Assembly: GCA_937860285.1 (NCBI GenBank)
Contig: CALMBS010000092.1
Location: 1 to 12,478 of the forward strand
Direction of reading: 5' to 3'
DNA from: an uncultured Chloroflexota bacterium
Lineage (GTDB): Bacteria; Chloroflexota; Dehalococcoidia; UBA2247; RBG-13-53-26
Length of the DNA: 12,478 nt
In this document: piece after piece, positions 1 through 9,787 of the stretch
How the letters are laid out: every line of letters starts with the position of its first letter
How positions within the stretch are numbered: the first letter of the stretch is position 1
Notes under the pieces: model-generated
Databases searched by the model: none
The model's input: only the letters and a program-made list of their open reading frames with translations
What the model was told of the DNA's origin: nothing
Translations under genes and position numbers: made by a program

Positions 1-2
1 CG

Positions 3-308
3 GCCGGCAAGACCCTGGGCATCAAGAACGTGTTCCCCGACCTCACTATGGCCATTGGCGACGTGGGCGGGGTATCCCCCTTCCTCTGCCTGACCGGCGC
101 CCTGGACAACGCCAAGGCGGGCGAGAGGTTCCTGGTGGCCTCTTACGGCTCGGGCGTGGCTACCGCTTTCAGCATCGTGGCCAAGGAGGGCATCGAGAAG
201 CACAAGGGCAAGACCAACAACCTGGAGAAATACATTGGCCGGAAGGCCTACGTGGACTACCCGGCCTATCTGAGGCTCATGGGCAACCTGCGGCGCGTGC
301 CGTACTAG
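3..308 (+). CDS. HMG-CoA synthase-like thiolase-fold protein, C-terminal fragment
   Basis: Only the last 101 codons are in the window; the reading frame is open to the left edge, so the gene starts outside. The visible part carries the pattern of the C-terminal half of archaeal-type hydroxymethylglutaryl-CoA synthases: a D-V-G-G-x-S-P-F stretch, then an A-L-D-x-A-x-x-G-E-R-F-L-V-A-S-Y-G-S-G segment (the YGSG turn is typical), and a final region reading AYVDYPAYLRLMGNLRRVPY. Members of this family condense acetyl-CoA with acetoacetyl-CoA, or act as related acyl-condensing enzymes beside thiolase and OB-fold partners. The nucleophilic Cys and the catalytic Glu would lie upstream, so activity cannot be judged. 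A strong hairpin follows the stop codon, which suggests this is the last gene of its transcript. The superfamily is fairly sure; the exact substrate is not. Confidence 0.7.
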   Translation, partial: AGKTLGIKNVFPDLTMAIGDVGGVSPFLCLTGALDNAKAGERFLVASYGSGVATAFSIVAKEGIEKHKGKTNNLEKYIGRKAYVDYPAYLRLMGNLRRVPY

Positions 309-337
309 GGCCGGGGAGTCACCTCAGCAGCGTTTCC

Positions 338-375
338 GCGAACCGGGCCGCCAGAGCGGCCCGGTTCGCTGTTTC
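338..375 (+). terminator. GC-rich hairpin after the HMG-CoA synthase-like gene
   Basis: A perfect 14-bp stem has its left arm at 338-351 (GCGAACCGGGCCGC) and right arm at 356-369, with the 4-nt loop CAGA. The T-containing tail (TGTTTC) is short. It begins 30 nt after the stop codon of the upstream gene and lies 100 nt before leuS, so termination of the upstream transcript is the simplest role. The tail is weak for a classic intrinsic terminator. A second, shorter GC stem (382-387 with 396-401) follows. I saw no T-box features that would make it a leuS attenuator. Confidence 0.7.
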
Positions 376-428
376 CGCGGCCCGCCGCCCGCGGCCGGCG
401 GCACCTGCCGCCCGGGCCGGCTGCTTCC

Positions 429-458
429 TTTACCGCGGAGAGTGGTTTCTGATAAACT
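429..458 (+). promoter_or_regulatory. Probable leuS promoter, extended -10 type
   Basis: TG at 450-451, one base, then TAAACT at 453-458 forms an extended -10 element (TGnTAAACT). It resembles the TGnTATACT elements before prs and the antitoxin gene elsewhere in this window. A weak -35 candidate, TTTACC at 429-434, lies 18 nt upstream. Only 11 nt separate the -10 from the leuS ATG, so transcription would start about 5 nt before the start codon. Confidence 0.5.
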
Positions 459-469
459 AAACGTCAACA

Positions 470-2929
470 ATGGTTCCCAAATACAATCCCTCGGAAATCG
501 AGCCCAGGTGGCAGGAGAAGTGGGCCGCTGACCGCATATACGAGGTAGTCGAAGACCCCGGCCGTCCCAAGTGGTACGCGCTCACCATGTTTCCCTATAC
601 CTCGGGGGACCTTCACATCGGTCACTGGTATGCCATGGCCCCCTCCGATGCCCATGCGCGCTTCAAGCGGATGCAGGGCTACAACGTCCTCCATCCCATG
701 GGCTTCGATGCCTTCGGGCTGCCGGCGGAGAACGCCGCCATCAAGAGGAAGGTCCACCCCCTCGCCTGGACCATGCAGAACGTGGAGAACATGCGGCGCC
801 AGCTCAAGACCATGGGGTCGTGCTACGACTGGAGCCGGGAGGTCATCACCTGCGACCCTGAGTACTACAGGTGGACCCAGTGGTTTTTCCTCAAGCTCTA
901 CCAGGGCGACCTGGCCTATCGCGCCAAGGCCCCGGTCAACTGGTGTCCCAGCTGCCAGACCGTGCTGGCCAATGAGCAGGTGGTCGAGGGCGGCAAGTGC
1001 GAGCGCTGCAGCACGGCTGTGAGCCGGGAGGACCTGGAGCAGTGGTTCTTCCGCATCACCCGCTACGCCGACGAGCTCATGGGGCACGCCGGCCTGCAGT
1101 GGCCGGAGCGGATCAAGATCATGCAGCGCAACTGGGTGGGGCGGAGCGAAGGGGCCGAGCTCTCCTTTGGCCTCGACTACCCGGGGGTGGCTGAGAAGGA
1201 GATCCGCATCTTCACCACGCGGCCGGATACCGTCTACGGCGTGACTTTCATGGTGCTGGCCCCGGAGCACCCCCTGGTGGGCCGGCTGACCACGCCCGAC
1301 CGCCGGGCCGAGGTACAGGAGTACGTGGCCCGGTCCCGCCGCGAGACCGACATTGAGCGCCTGTCCTCGGAGAAGGAGAAGACCGGCGTCTTCACCGGGG
1401 CCTGCGCCACCAACAATCTGAATGGCGAGAAGGTCCCCATCTGGATCGCCGACTACGTGCTGCTCAGCTATGGCACCGGCGCCGTGATGGCGGTGCCGGC
1501 CCACGACACGCGGGATTTCGCCTTCGCCAAGAGGTACGGGATTCCCATCCGGACCGTGATTGCCCCTCCGGGCTACTCTGGCCAGGACCTGGAGGAGGCC
1601 TACGTCGAGCCGGGCACCATGGTCAACTCCGGCCAGTTCGACGGCTTGCCCAGCGAGCGGGCCGTGAACGCTATCACCGATTTCGCCCAGAGCCAGGGCT
1701 GCGGCAAGCACACGGTGAGCTATCACCTCCGCGACTGGCTGATCTCCCGGCAGCGCTACTGGGGGGCGCCGATCCCCATGGTCTACTGCGACCGCTGCGG
1801 CATCGTTCCTGTGCCGGAGAAGGACCTGCCAGTGCTCCTGCCGCCGGACGCCGATTTCAAGCCGACCGGGGAATCGCCCCTGAAGCATTGCCGGTCCTTC
1901 GTGGAGACGGCCTGTCCCCGGTGCCAGGGTCCGGCCCGGCGCGAGACAGACACCATGGACACCTTCATGTGCTCCTCGTGGTATTTCCTGCGCTATGCCA
2001 GCCCGCGGCACAATGGCGGCGCCTTTGACCCGGAGAAGGTGAGGTACTGGCTGCCGGTGGACCAGTACACCGGCGGGGCTGAGCACGCTGTGATGCACCT
2101 GTTCTATGCCCGGTTCTTCCTGAAGGCGATCCGGGACCTGGGCCTGGTGGCCTTCGATGAGCCCTTCATCCGCCTCTTCAACCAGGGCACCATCATCGCC
2201 GACCGCCACAAGATGAGCAAGTCGAGGGGCAACGTGGTCAACCCCGACAACTACGTTTCCGAGATGGGGGCCGACACAGTGCGCGCCTACCTCATGTTCA
2301 TCGGTCCGTGGGACCAGGGTGGGGAATGGGACGACAGCGGCATCAACGGCATCTCGCGCTGGCTGAACCGGGTGTGGAACCTGGTGCTCCAGGGCCAGGA
2401 AGACCCGTTGCCCGGGCAAGGGGCGGACCCGGCGGCAGTCAGGGACCTCCGGCGCCTGACCCACAAGACCATCAGGAGGGTGACCGACGACCTGGAGAAG
2501 TTCCGCTACAACACCACGCTGGCGCTGCTCATGGAGCTGACCAACTACATGGGCAAGGTCCAGGCGGACCGGTCCGCTGACGCTGCGTCCTGGCAGGAGG
2601 CCGTGGAGTCTCTGCTCCTGATGCTGGCGCCGGTGACCCCGCACCTGGCTGAGGAGCTGTGGACCCGGACCGGCCACGAGTACTCCATCCACCGGCAGCG
2701 ATTCCCGGTCTGGGACAAGGACCTGGCGGCCGAGGAGCAGGTCACCCTGGTGATACAGATCAACGGCAAGCTGAGGGACAAGGTGGAGGTGCCGGCAGCC
2801 ATAAGCGAGCCCGAGGCCCGGGAGCTGGCGCTGTCCTTGCCCAGGGTGCAGTCCTTCATGGGCGGAAAGGCGGCCGAAAAGGTCATCTACGTTCCCGGGA
2901 GGCTGGTCAACATCGTGGTGAAACACTGA
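470..2929 (+). CDS. leuS: Leucyl-tRNA synthetase
   Basis: Class I aminoacyl-tRNA synthetase that attaches leucine to tRNA-Leu in the cytoplasm, using ATP. At 819 residues it has the usual bacterial length and domain order. The HIGH motif is at residues 49-52 and KMSKS at 581-585. Zinc-type cysteine pairs lie at 159/162 with 177/180, and again at 440/443 with 482/485. The CP1 editing domain covers roughly 225-420, with the threonine-rich TTRPDT at 249-254 and GTGAVMAVPAHD ending at D346, the conserved Asp that contacts the amino group in post-transfer editing. The anticodon-binding helical domain and the small C-terminal domain (from about 755) are intact. ATG at 470 is chosen because family homology starts at once (VPKYNPSEIEPRWQEKW). 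There is no Shine-Dalgarno sequence, and a -10 element sits just upstream, suggesting a leaderless message. The crotonase gene follows after 67 nt. Confidence 0.98.
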   Translation: MVPKYNPSEIEPRWQEKWAADRIYEVVEDPGRPKWYALTMFPYTSGDLHIGHWYAMAPSDAHARFKRMQGYNVLHPMGFDAFGLPAENAAIKRKVHPLAWTMQNVENMRRQLKTMGSCYDWSREVITCDPEYYRWTQWFFLKLYQGDLAYRAKAPVNWCPSCQTVLANEQVVEGGKCERCSTAVSREDLEQWFFRITRYADELMGHAGLQWPERIKIMQRNWVGRSEGAELSFGLDYPGVAEKEIRIFTTRPDTVYGVTFMVLAPEHPLVGRLTTPDRRAEVQEYVARSRRETDIERLSSEKEKTGVFTGACATNNLNGEKVPIWIADYVLLSYGTGAVMAVPAHDTRDFAFAKRYGIPIRTVIAPPGYSGQDLEEAYVEPGTMVNSGQFDGLPSERAVNAITDFAQSQGCGKHTVSYHLRDWLISRQRYWGAPIPMVYCDRCGIVPVPEKDLPVLLPPDADFKPTGESPLKHCRSFVETACPRCQGPARRETDTMDTFMCSSWYFLRYASPRHNGGAFDPEKVRYWLPVDQYTGGAEHAVMHLFYARFFLKAIRDLGLVAFDEPFIRLFNQGTIIADRHKMSKSRGNVVNPDNYVSEMGADTVRAYLMFIGPWDQGGEWDDSGINGISRWLNRVWNLVLQGQEDPLPGQGADPAAVRDLRRLTHKTIRRVTDDLEKFRYNTTLALLMELTNYMGKVQADRSADAASWQEAVESLLLMLAPVTPHLAEELWTRTGHEYSIHRQRFPVWDKDLAAEEQVTLVIQINGKLRDKVEVPAAISEPEARELALSLPRVQSFMGGKAAEKVIYVPGRLVNIVVKH

Positions 2930-2996
2930 TTAGGGATACAGGCACGCTGAGCCTGACTCGCCGTGCTCGATATTGGAAATAAGCTAAAGGAGGAAC

Positions 2997-3875
2997 ATGA
3001 GCTACAAGTACATTCTCTACGAGGCCAAGGACCACATCGCCACCATCACCCTGAACAAGCCGGACAAGTACAACGCCTTCCAGTGGCTGGGTCGCGGCGA
3101 GGACGCCAAGGAAGTCTGGGATGCCTTCCAGAAGGCTGAGGACGACGACGACGTAAAGGTCATCATCCTGAAGGGTTCAGGCAAAGCCTTCACCGTCGGC
3201 CATGACCTGAGCAAGGTGGGCTTCCTCTACGGCTTCGGCACCAAGAAGGACGACCGCAAACCCAGCCAGAGGATCCGCTTGAAGTATGACAAGATGGGCA
3301 TGGACGATAACATGAACCATGTCTTCTTGAACCAGAAGATCACCATCTCGCAGCTTCACGGCTGGTGCATCGGCGGCGGCGTGTACTTCCCGCTGCTGAC
3401 CGATTTCGCCATCGCGGCCGATGATGCCAAGCTGGGACTCACCGAGCAGCGCCTGGGCTTCTCCGGCAGCGGCGTGTTCGGCATCACCCACCTGATCTAC
3501 CACGTCGGCATGAAGAGGGCCATTGACCTGCTGCTCACCGGCCGGACCATCACCGGCAAGGAGGCCGCGGAGATCGGCCTGGTCACCAAGTCCGTTCCGG
3601 CGGACCAGCTGGATGCCGAGGTCCTGAAGCTGGCCAAGGCCATCACCCTGCTGCCGCGCGACGGCATCGCCATCGGCAAGGCCACCCGCCACGTGATTTA
3701 CGACCGGCTGGGCCTCATCGCCGACTTCATTCCCGGCTACATCTCCCACACCCTGTTCACCAACCTGCGCTGGGAATCCGATGAGTTCAACTTCTTCAAG
3801 CAGAGAAGAGACACCGGCAGCGCCAAGGAGGCCTTCCACGCCAGAGACGCCCGCTTCAAGGGGCTTATCGAGTAG
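2997..3875 (+). CDS. Enoyl-CoA hydratase/isomerase (crotonase) family protein
   Basis: Crotonase-fold protein of 292 residues, expected to act on an acyl-CoA in the cytoplasm. The N-terminus has the usual crotonase beginning, with a beta strand (IATITLNKPDKYNAF). The first oxyanion-hole loop is GKAFTVGHDL (62-71) and the second is HGWCIGGGV (121-129). The family usually has a Glu two residues after GGG (E144 of rat enoyl-CoA hydratase), but here the position is Y130. The second catalytic Glu (rat E164) is kept as E150 in LGLTEQRLG, at the same 20-residue spacing. Plain hydratase chemistry is therefore doubtful; isomerase, hydrolase or another crotonase reaction is possible. The loop at 76-108 and the aromatic tail at 250-270 are longer than in short-chain hydratases. 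The start is fixed by a full Shine-Dalgarno sequence, AAAGGAGG at 2986-2993. I found no convincing promoter between leuS and this gene, so it may be cotranscribed with leuS. A strong terminator follows. Confidence 0.88.
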   Translation: MSYKYILYEAKDHIATITLNKPDKYNAFQWLGRGEDAKEVWDAFQKAEDDDDVKVIILKGSGKAFTVGHDLSKVGFLYGFGTKKDDRKPSQRIRLKYDKMGMDDNMNHVFLNQKITISQLHGWCIGGGVYFPLLTDFAIAADDAKLGLTEQRLGFSGSGVFGITHLIYHVGMKRAIDLLLTGRTITGKEAAEIGLVTKSVPADQLDAEVLKLAKAITLLPRDGIAIGKATRHVIYDRLGLIADFIPGYISHTLFTNLRWESDEFNFFKQRRDTGSAKEAFHARDARFKGLIE

Positions 3876-3876
3876 G

Positions 3877-3892
3877 CCGGAAGCTCTTCCGG
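3877..3892 (+). repeat. Small inverted repeat after the crotonase gene
   Basis: CCGGAAG (3877-3883) and CTTCCGG (3886-3892) are perfect inverted arms around a 2-nt centre, two bases after the stop codon. It lies just before the main terminator hairpin and may act with it or protect the 3' end of the mRNA. Confidence 0.45.
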
Positions 3893-3900
3893 GGCCATTC

Positions 3901-3939
3901 GAGGGGACTCCGGGCACGGAGTCCCCTCCTCTTTTCTTT
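3901..3939 (+). terminator. Rho-independent terminator after the crotonase gene
   Basis: A perfect 12-bp stem (GAGGGGACTCCG at 3901-3912 with CGGAGTCCCCTC at 3917-3928) has a GGCA tetraloop and is followed by a T-rich tail (CTCTTTTCTTT, 3929-3939). This is the most classic intrinsic terminator in the window and separates the leuS-crotonase unit from the prs operon. Confidence 0.92.
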
Positions 3940-3994
3940 CGCGCCCGCCGGGGCGCGGACCCTCTCGCTTCGGCCGGTACGCCGTCGCTCCCTG

Positions 3995-4021
3995 TTGCCG
4001 GCCGGGGCTAAGTGTTATACT
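3995..4021 (+). promoter_or_regulatory. Promoter of the prs-secA-polX operon, extended -10
   Basis: TGTTATACT at 4013-4021 is an extended -10 (TG, one base, TATACT). A poor -35 candidate, TTGCCG at 3995-4000, is 15 nt upstream, as often seen when an extended -10 is present. Predicted transcription starts near 4028, leaving a leader of about 26 nt before the prs ATG. Confidence 0.65.
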
Positions 4022-4041
4022 GGGTACCGCGGCTTTTTGCT

Positions 4042-4048
4042 GAGGAGG
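4042..4048 (+). promoter_or_regulatory. Shine-Dalgarno sequence that decides the prs start
   Basis: GAGGAGG ends 5 nt before the ATG at 4054. It supports that ATG over an in-frame GTG at 4012, which lies inside the promoter and would add 14 residues not expected in the family. Confidence 0.85.
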
Positions 4049-4053
4049 AACTG

Positions 4054-4995
4054 ATGGTTGACGAGCTGAAGGTCTTCACCGGAAACGCACACCCCGCCCT
4101 GGCGCATGGCATATGCGAGTACCTGGGCATTCCGCTGGGCAAGGCCGAGGTCACCGAGTTCCCCAACGAGAACATCTTCGTCAAGCTCCTGGAGAGCGTC
4201 AGGGAGAGGGACGTCTTCGTGGTGCAGCCCATCTGCTCCCCGGTCAATAAGAGCATGATGGAGTTGCTAATCATGCTGGATGCCATCAAGCGCGCCTCGG
4301 CCGGCCGGATCACGGCCGTGGCCCCCTACTACGGCTACGGGCGGACCGACAAGAAGGACCAGCCCCGGGTCCCCATAACCGCGCGGCTCATAGCGGACCT
4401 GCTCACCGTGGCCGGCGCCAACCGCCTGCTGACGGTGGACCTGCACGCCGGGCAGATCCAGGGCTTCTTCCAGATCCCGGTGGACGAGCTGACGGCGCTC
4501 CACCTGTTCACCCGCCACTTCAAGGAGAAGAAGCTGGACAACCTGGTGGTGGTGGCCACCGACATAGGTGTCTCCAAGAGGGCCCGTGACCTGGCCGAGC
4601 GGCTGAACACGCCGCTGGCCATCGTGGAGAAGCGTCGCATCGGCAACAGCGGCAGGGCGGTCACGCTCAACGTCATCGGCGAGGTCAAGGGGATGCGGGC
4701 CCTGACGCTGGATGACGAGATCGACACCGGGGGCTCGCTGGTGGGGGCCGTGAACGCCGTCCTCGAGGAAGGGGCGAAAGAGGTCTACTCCTGCTGCACC
4801 CACCCCATCTTCTCCGGCCAGGCCATCGAGAAGATCCAGGCCAGCCCGCTGAAGGAAGTGGTGGTCACCGACACCGTCCCCCTGTCCGCCAACAAGAAGA
4901 TCAAGAAGGTAACCGTCCTCTCCATGGCCCCGCTGCTGGGCGAGGCCATTCACCGCATCCACACCGGCCTGTCCATGGGGGCCATGTTCGAGTAA
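4054..4995 (+). CDS. prs: Ribose-phosphate pyrophosphokinase (PRPP synthetase)
   Basis: Makes phosphoribosyl pyrophosphate from ribose 5-phosphate and ATP for purine, pyrimidine, histidine, tryptophan and NAD synthesis. The 313-residue length is standard, with two phosphoribosyltransferase-like halves. Visible landmarks are FPNENIFVKL (36-45), the ATP-binding PYYGYGRTDKKDQ (91-103), the catalytic-type TVDLHAGQIQGFF with H131, the VVVATDIGVSKRA loop (166-177) and the PRPP loop LDDEIDTGGSL (219-229). Several normally near-invariant positions differ: ARQD is GRTD, the SPDxGG loop is ATDIGV, and DTAGT is DTGGS. The changes are spread through intact secondary structure, so this looks like a divergent clade rather than a decaying gene. 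It is the first gene of the operon; the secA start follows 8 nt after the stop. A regulatory PRPP synthase-associated protein is a weaker alternative. Confidence 0.93.
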   Translation: MVDELKVFTGNAHPALAHGICEYLGIPLGKAEVTEFPNENIFVKLLESVRERDVFVVQPICSPVNKSMMELLIMLDAIKRASAGRITAVAPYYGYGRTDKKDQPRVPITARLIADLLTVAGANRLLTVDLHAGQIQGFFQIPVDELTALHLFTRHFKEKKLDNLVVVATDIGVSKRARDLAERLNTPLAIVEKRRIGNSGRAVTLNVIGEVKGMRALTLDDEIDTGGSLVGAVNAVLEEGAKEVYSCCTHPIFSGQAIEKIQASPLKEVVVTDTVPLSANKKIKKVTVLSMAPLLGEAIHRIHTGLSMGAMFE

Positions 4996-5003
4996 GATGA
5001 AGC

Positions 5004-7582
<2,579 letters not shown>

Positions 7583-7586
<4 letters not shown>

Positions 7587-9298
7587 ACAACGGCGAGGTC
7601 GCCCGGGTCTTCCAGGACATCGCCGACCTCCTGGAGCTCAAGGGTGAGAGCGTCTTCAAGATCAGGGCCTACCAGAAGGCGGTCCGCTCCATCGAGAACC
7701 TCCCGGTAGAGCTCTCGCAGCTGGCGGCCGAGGGCCGGCTGCGGGAGGTGCCCGGCATCGGCGAGGCCATCGAGAAGAAGATCACGGAGCTCCTCACCAC
7801 GGGCCGGCTCCAGTACTACGACGACCTCCGCGCCGAGTTCCCTGAAGGCGTCATCTCACTGCTCCAGGTGCCCGGTGTCGGCCCGAAGACGGCCATGCGT
7901 CTGTCCACCGAGCTGGGGGTCAGGTCGGCGGAGGACCTGGAAAAGGCCATCGTCGAGGGACGGGTGGCCGGGCTGTTCCGCATGGGAGACAAAACCGCCG
8001 AGAACATCTTGCGGGGAGTTCAGTCCATGCGCACCAAGGAGCAGCGGATTCCCATTGGCGAGGCCCTGCCTTTGGCGCAGGAGATCATGGCGGCCCTCCA
8101 GGAACGGGTGCCGGTGCGGAACCTGACGCCGGCCGGGAGCCTGCGCCGGTTCCGGGAGACGATAGGGGACATTGACCTTCTGGGCACGGCCGCAGACTCG
8201 GAGGAGGTGCTGGCGGCGTTCACCGCGCTGCCGCTGGTCAGGGAGGTCCTGGCCAGGGGCGCCACCAAGGCCAGCATCGTCACCAGGGGCAACCTGCAGG
8301 TGGACCTCCGCGTCGTGCCGGACGAGGAGTACGGCTCGCTGCTGCAGTACTTTACGGGCAGCAAACAGCACAACATCAGCCTGCGGGAACGGGCCCTGCG
8401 GCAGGGCCTGAGCCTCAGCGAGTATGGCATCACCGTAGTGGAGACCGGCCAGCTGGAGAGGTACGCCACGGAGGAGGCCTTCTACAGCCGGCTGGGGCTG
8501 CAGTACATACCGCCCGAGCTCCGCGAGGGGACGAACGAGATAGCCCTGGCCGCGGAGCACAGCGTGCCCGAGCCCATCGGGCCCGCGGACGTCAGGGGTG
8601 ACCTTCACGTCCACAGCAGCTGGAGCGACGGCCGGGACTCCATCGAGCAGATGGCCCGGGCTGCCCGGGCCATGGGCTACCAGTACGTGGCCATTACCGA
8701 CCACTCCAAGGGGCTGGGCATTGCCCACGGCCTGAACGAGGAGCGGGTCCAGGAGCAGAGGGCCGAGATCAGGAGAGTGAACGAGGGCCTCCAGGGGTTC
8801 CGGGTGCTGGCCGGCATCGAGGTGGACATACGCGCCGACGGGTCCCTGGACCTCCCGGATGAGGTCCTGGCCCAGATGGATGTGGTGGTGGCGGCGGTGC
8901 ACTCGGCGATGGGCCAGGAGCGGGAGAAGATGACCCGGAGGGTCATCCGGGCCACGGAGAACCCCCACGTGGACATCATCGCCCACCCCACCGGCCGGCT
9001 GCTGGGGGTGAGGGAGGCCATGGCCCTGGACATGGAGACCGTCTTCCAGGCTGCGGCCCGGACCGGGACCGTGCTGGAGATCAACGCTATGCCGGACCGC
9101 CTCGACCTGCGGGATGTCCACATCTTCCGCGCCCGGGAGTTGGGCGTGAAGCTGTCGCTGGGGACCGACGCCCATGCCGCGGAGCACCTGGGCCTCATGC
9201 AGTTCGGCGTGGGCACTGCCCGCCGCGGCTGGGCCGGGGCGGGGCACATACTGAACACGCTGCCGGCGGAGGCCCTGCTGGCTGCCCTGAAGCACTGA
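7583..9298 (+). CDS. polX: Family X DNA polymerase with PHP nuclease domain
   Basis: A 571-residue protein with the full layout of bacterial PolX (the Bacillus enzyme has about 570). The N-terminal helix-hairpin-helix region includes two hairpins (VPGIGEAIEKKI near 56-67 and VPGVGPKTAMRL near 96-107). The nucleotidyltransferase palm has GDIDLLG with metal-binding D196 and D198, and a third Asp at D241 (VDLRVV). The YFTGSKQHN strand (256-264) is typical of the thumb. The C-terminal PHP domain keeps its metal ligands: H342 and H344 (DLHVHSSWSDG), D349, H374 (TDHS), E413 (GIEVD), H440, H468 (AHPTGRLLG), D529 and H531 (GTDAHA). Such enzymes fill short gaps in base excision repair and have 3'-5' exonuclease or AP-endonuclease activity. 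The ATG overlaps the secA stop codon as ATGA, implying translational coupling. Confidence 0.95.
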
Positions 9299-9306
9299 GC
9301 CGCCCC

Positions 9307-9678
9307 ATGACAATCGACGACTTCTTTGCCGGACAGGAAGAGCCCAGGCGCATTTTCGATGCCTTGAGCGCCGCGGTGGAGGCTGTTGTCCCGGTTGAGG
9401 TCCGGGTCACCAAGAGCCAGGTAGCTTTCCGCCGGCGCCGGGCCTTTGCCTGGGCCTGGGTGCCTGGGAAGTACCTGGGCGGCCGCCGTCTGGCGCCCCT
9501 GGTGCTGACGGTCGCCCTGCGGCGCCGGGATTCCTCGCCCCGCTGGAAGGAGATCGTCGAACCCCGGCCGGGCCGGTTCACCCACCACCTGGAGCTGCGC
9601 TCCGAGGCGGACATCGACGGGGAGGTTGGTGCCTGGCTGCGGGAGGCCTGGGAGGACGCCGGCCAAGCAGCCTCATAA
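9307..9678 (+). CDS. DUF5655-like small protein
   Basis: A 123-residue soluble protein that resembles DUF5655 domains. An amphipathic N-terminal helix (IFDALSAAVEAVV) leads to a V-R-V-T-K-S-x-V-A-F-R-R-R-R-x-F-A-x-A-W strand pair (32-51), then LVLTVALRRRD (65-75), a conserved R-F-T-H-H-L-E-L motif (90-97), and a final D-I-D-x-E-V-x-x-W-L-R-E-A-W helix (102-115). The family's function is not known to me; it is often a stand-alone small protein or fused to other domains. The gene starts 8 nt after polX without a clear Shine-Dalgarno and looks like the operon's last gene. Its last codons and stop lie inside a 25-bp repeat that recurs beyond the toxin gene, so the C-terminal AAS could have been changed by an insertion. 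The family call is from memory of the motif pattern. Confidence 0.75.
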   Translation: MTIDDFFAGQEEPRRIFDALSAAVEAVVPVEVRVTKSQVAFRRRRAFAWAWVPGKYLGGRRLAPLVLTVALRRRDSSPRWKEIVEPRPGRFTHHLELRSEADIDGEVGAWLREAWEDAGQAAS

Positions 9679-9686
9679 TCATGAAG
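9662..9686 (+). repeat. Left direct repeat flanking the toxin-antitoxin module
   Basis: This 25-bp stretch matches 10475-10499 in 21 of 25 positions without gaps. The shared core is GCAGCCTCAT followed, two bases later, by TCATGA. It includes the last five codons and the TAA stop of the DUF5655-like gene. The two copies are 813 bp apart. Confidence 0.6.
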
Positions 9687-9703
9687 CTGCATGATCATGC
9701 AGC
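9686..9703. repeat. Perfect 18-bp palindrome upstream of the antitoxin promoter
   Basis: GCTGCATGA (9686-9694) is followed at once by its exact reverse complement (9695-9703). With no loop it suits a dimeric DNA-binding protein better than a terminator. It lies 18 bp before the antitoxin -35 box and directly after the left direct repeat. Possible roles are a second regulator site, a recombination site, or a cruciform; the sequence does not decide. Confidence 0.55.
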
Positions 9704-9721
9704 CGGCAGGCCGCGCTCCTC

Positions 9722-9750
9722 TTGACATCGTGCAGGCCGCCTGATATACT
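9722..9750 (+). promoter_or_regulatory. Near-consensus promoter of the toxin-antitoxin operon
   Basis: TTGACA at 9722-9727 is a perfect -35. After exactly 17 nt comes TATACT at 9745-9750, with an extended TG at 9742-9743. It is the strongest promoter-like sequence in the window. Predicted transcription starts near 9757, about 30 nt before the antitoxin ATG. Confidence 0.88.
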
Positions 9751-9767
9751 GTATATACAATATATCA
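9742..9767. promoter_or_regulatory. Candidate antitoxin operator palindrome over the -10 box
   Basis: A 26-bp palindrome, centred between 9754 and 9755, has 12 of 13 base pairs matched (the only mismatch is 9749/9760). Outer arms are TGATATA and TATATCA, and the inner core is GTATATAC. It covers the -10 box and the likely start of transcription, the expected place for autorepression by a ribbon-helix-helix antitoxin. The AT-rich sequence stands out from the GC-rich surroundings. Binding is inferred, not shown. Confidence 0.75.
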
Positions 9768-9787
9768 ACCACCGGCGGAGGAGCGTG

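Noticed and set aside
309..469. T-box or other amino-acid riboswitch ahead of leuS
   Set aside because: The region is only 161 nt, the hairpin precedes the probable promoter, and I could not find T-box-like conserved elements or an antiterminator alternative.
464..2926. Open frame of about 820 codons antisense to the whole of leuS
   Set aside because: Its composition is rich in G, P, H, V and L with no recognisable domain, as expected for the complement of a GC-rich gene with G/C third positions. leuS itself is complete and conserved.
2930..2996. Promoter between leuS and the crotonase gene
   Set aside because: Weak elements (CTGACT, GATATT) have wrong spacing; no pair fits a normal promoter.
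4012..4053. Upstream GTG start for prs, adding 14 residues
   Set aside because: The GTG lies in the -10 promoter element, and the ATG at 4054 has a well-spaced GAGGAGG.
7856..9313. Open frame of 485 codons antisense to polX
   Set aside because: Lies opposite an intact polX with all catalytic residues; no recognisable protein features.
9722..9787. TTG start for a 103-residue antitoxin
   Set aside because: This TTG is the -35 box, and the added residues cover the promoter and operator. ATG at 9788 has a good Shine-Dalgarno sequence.
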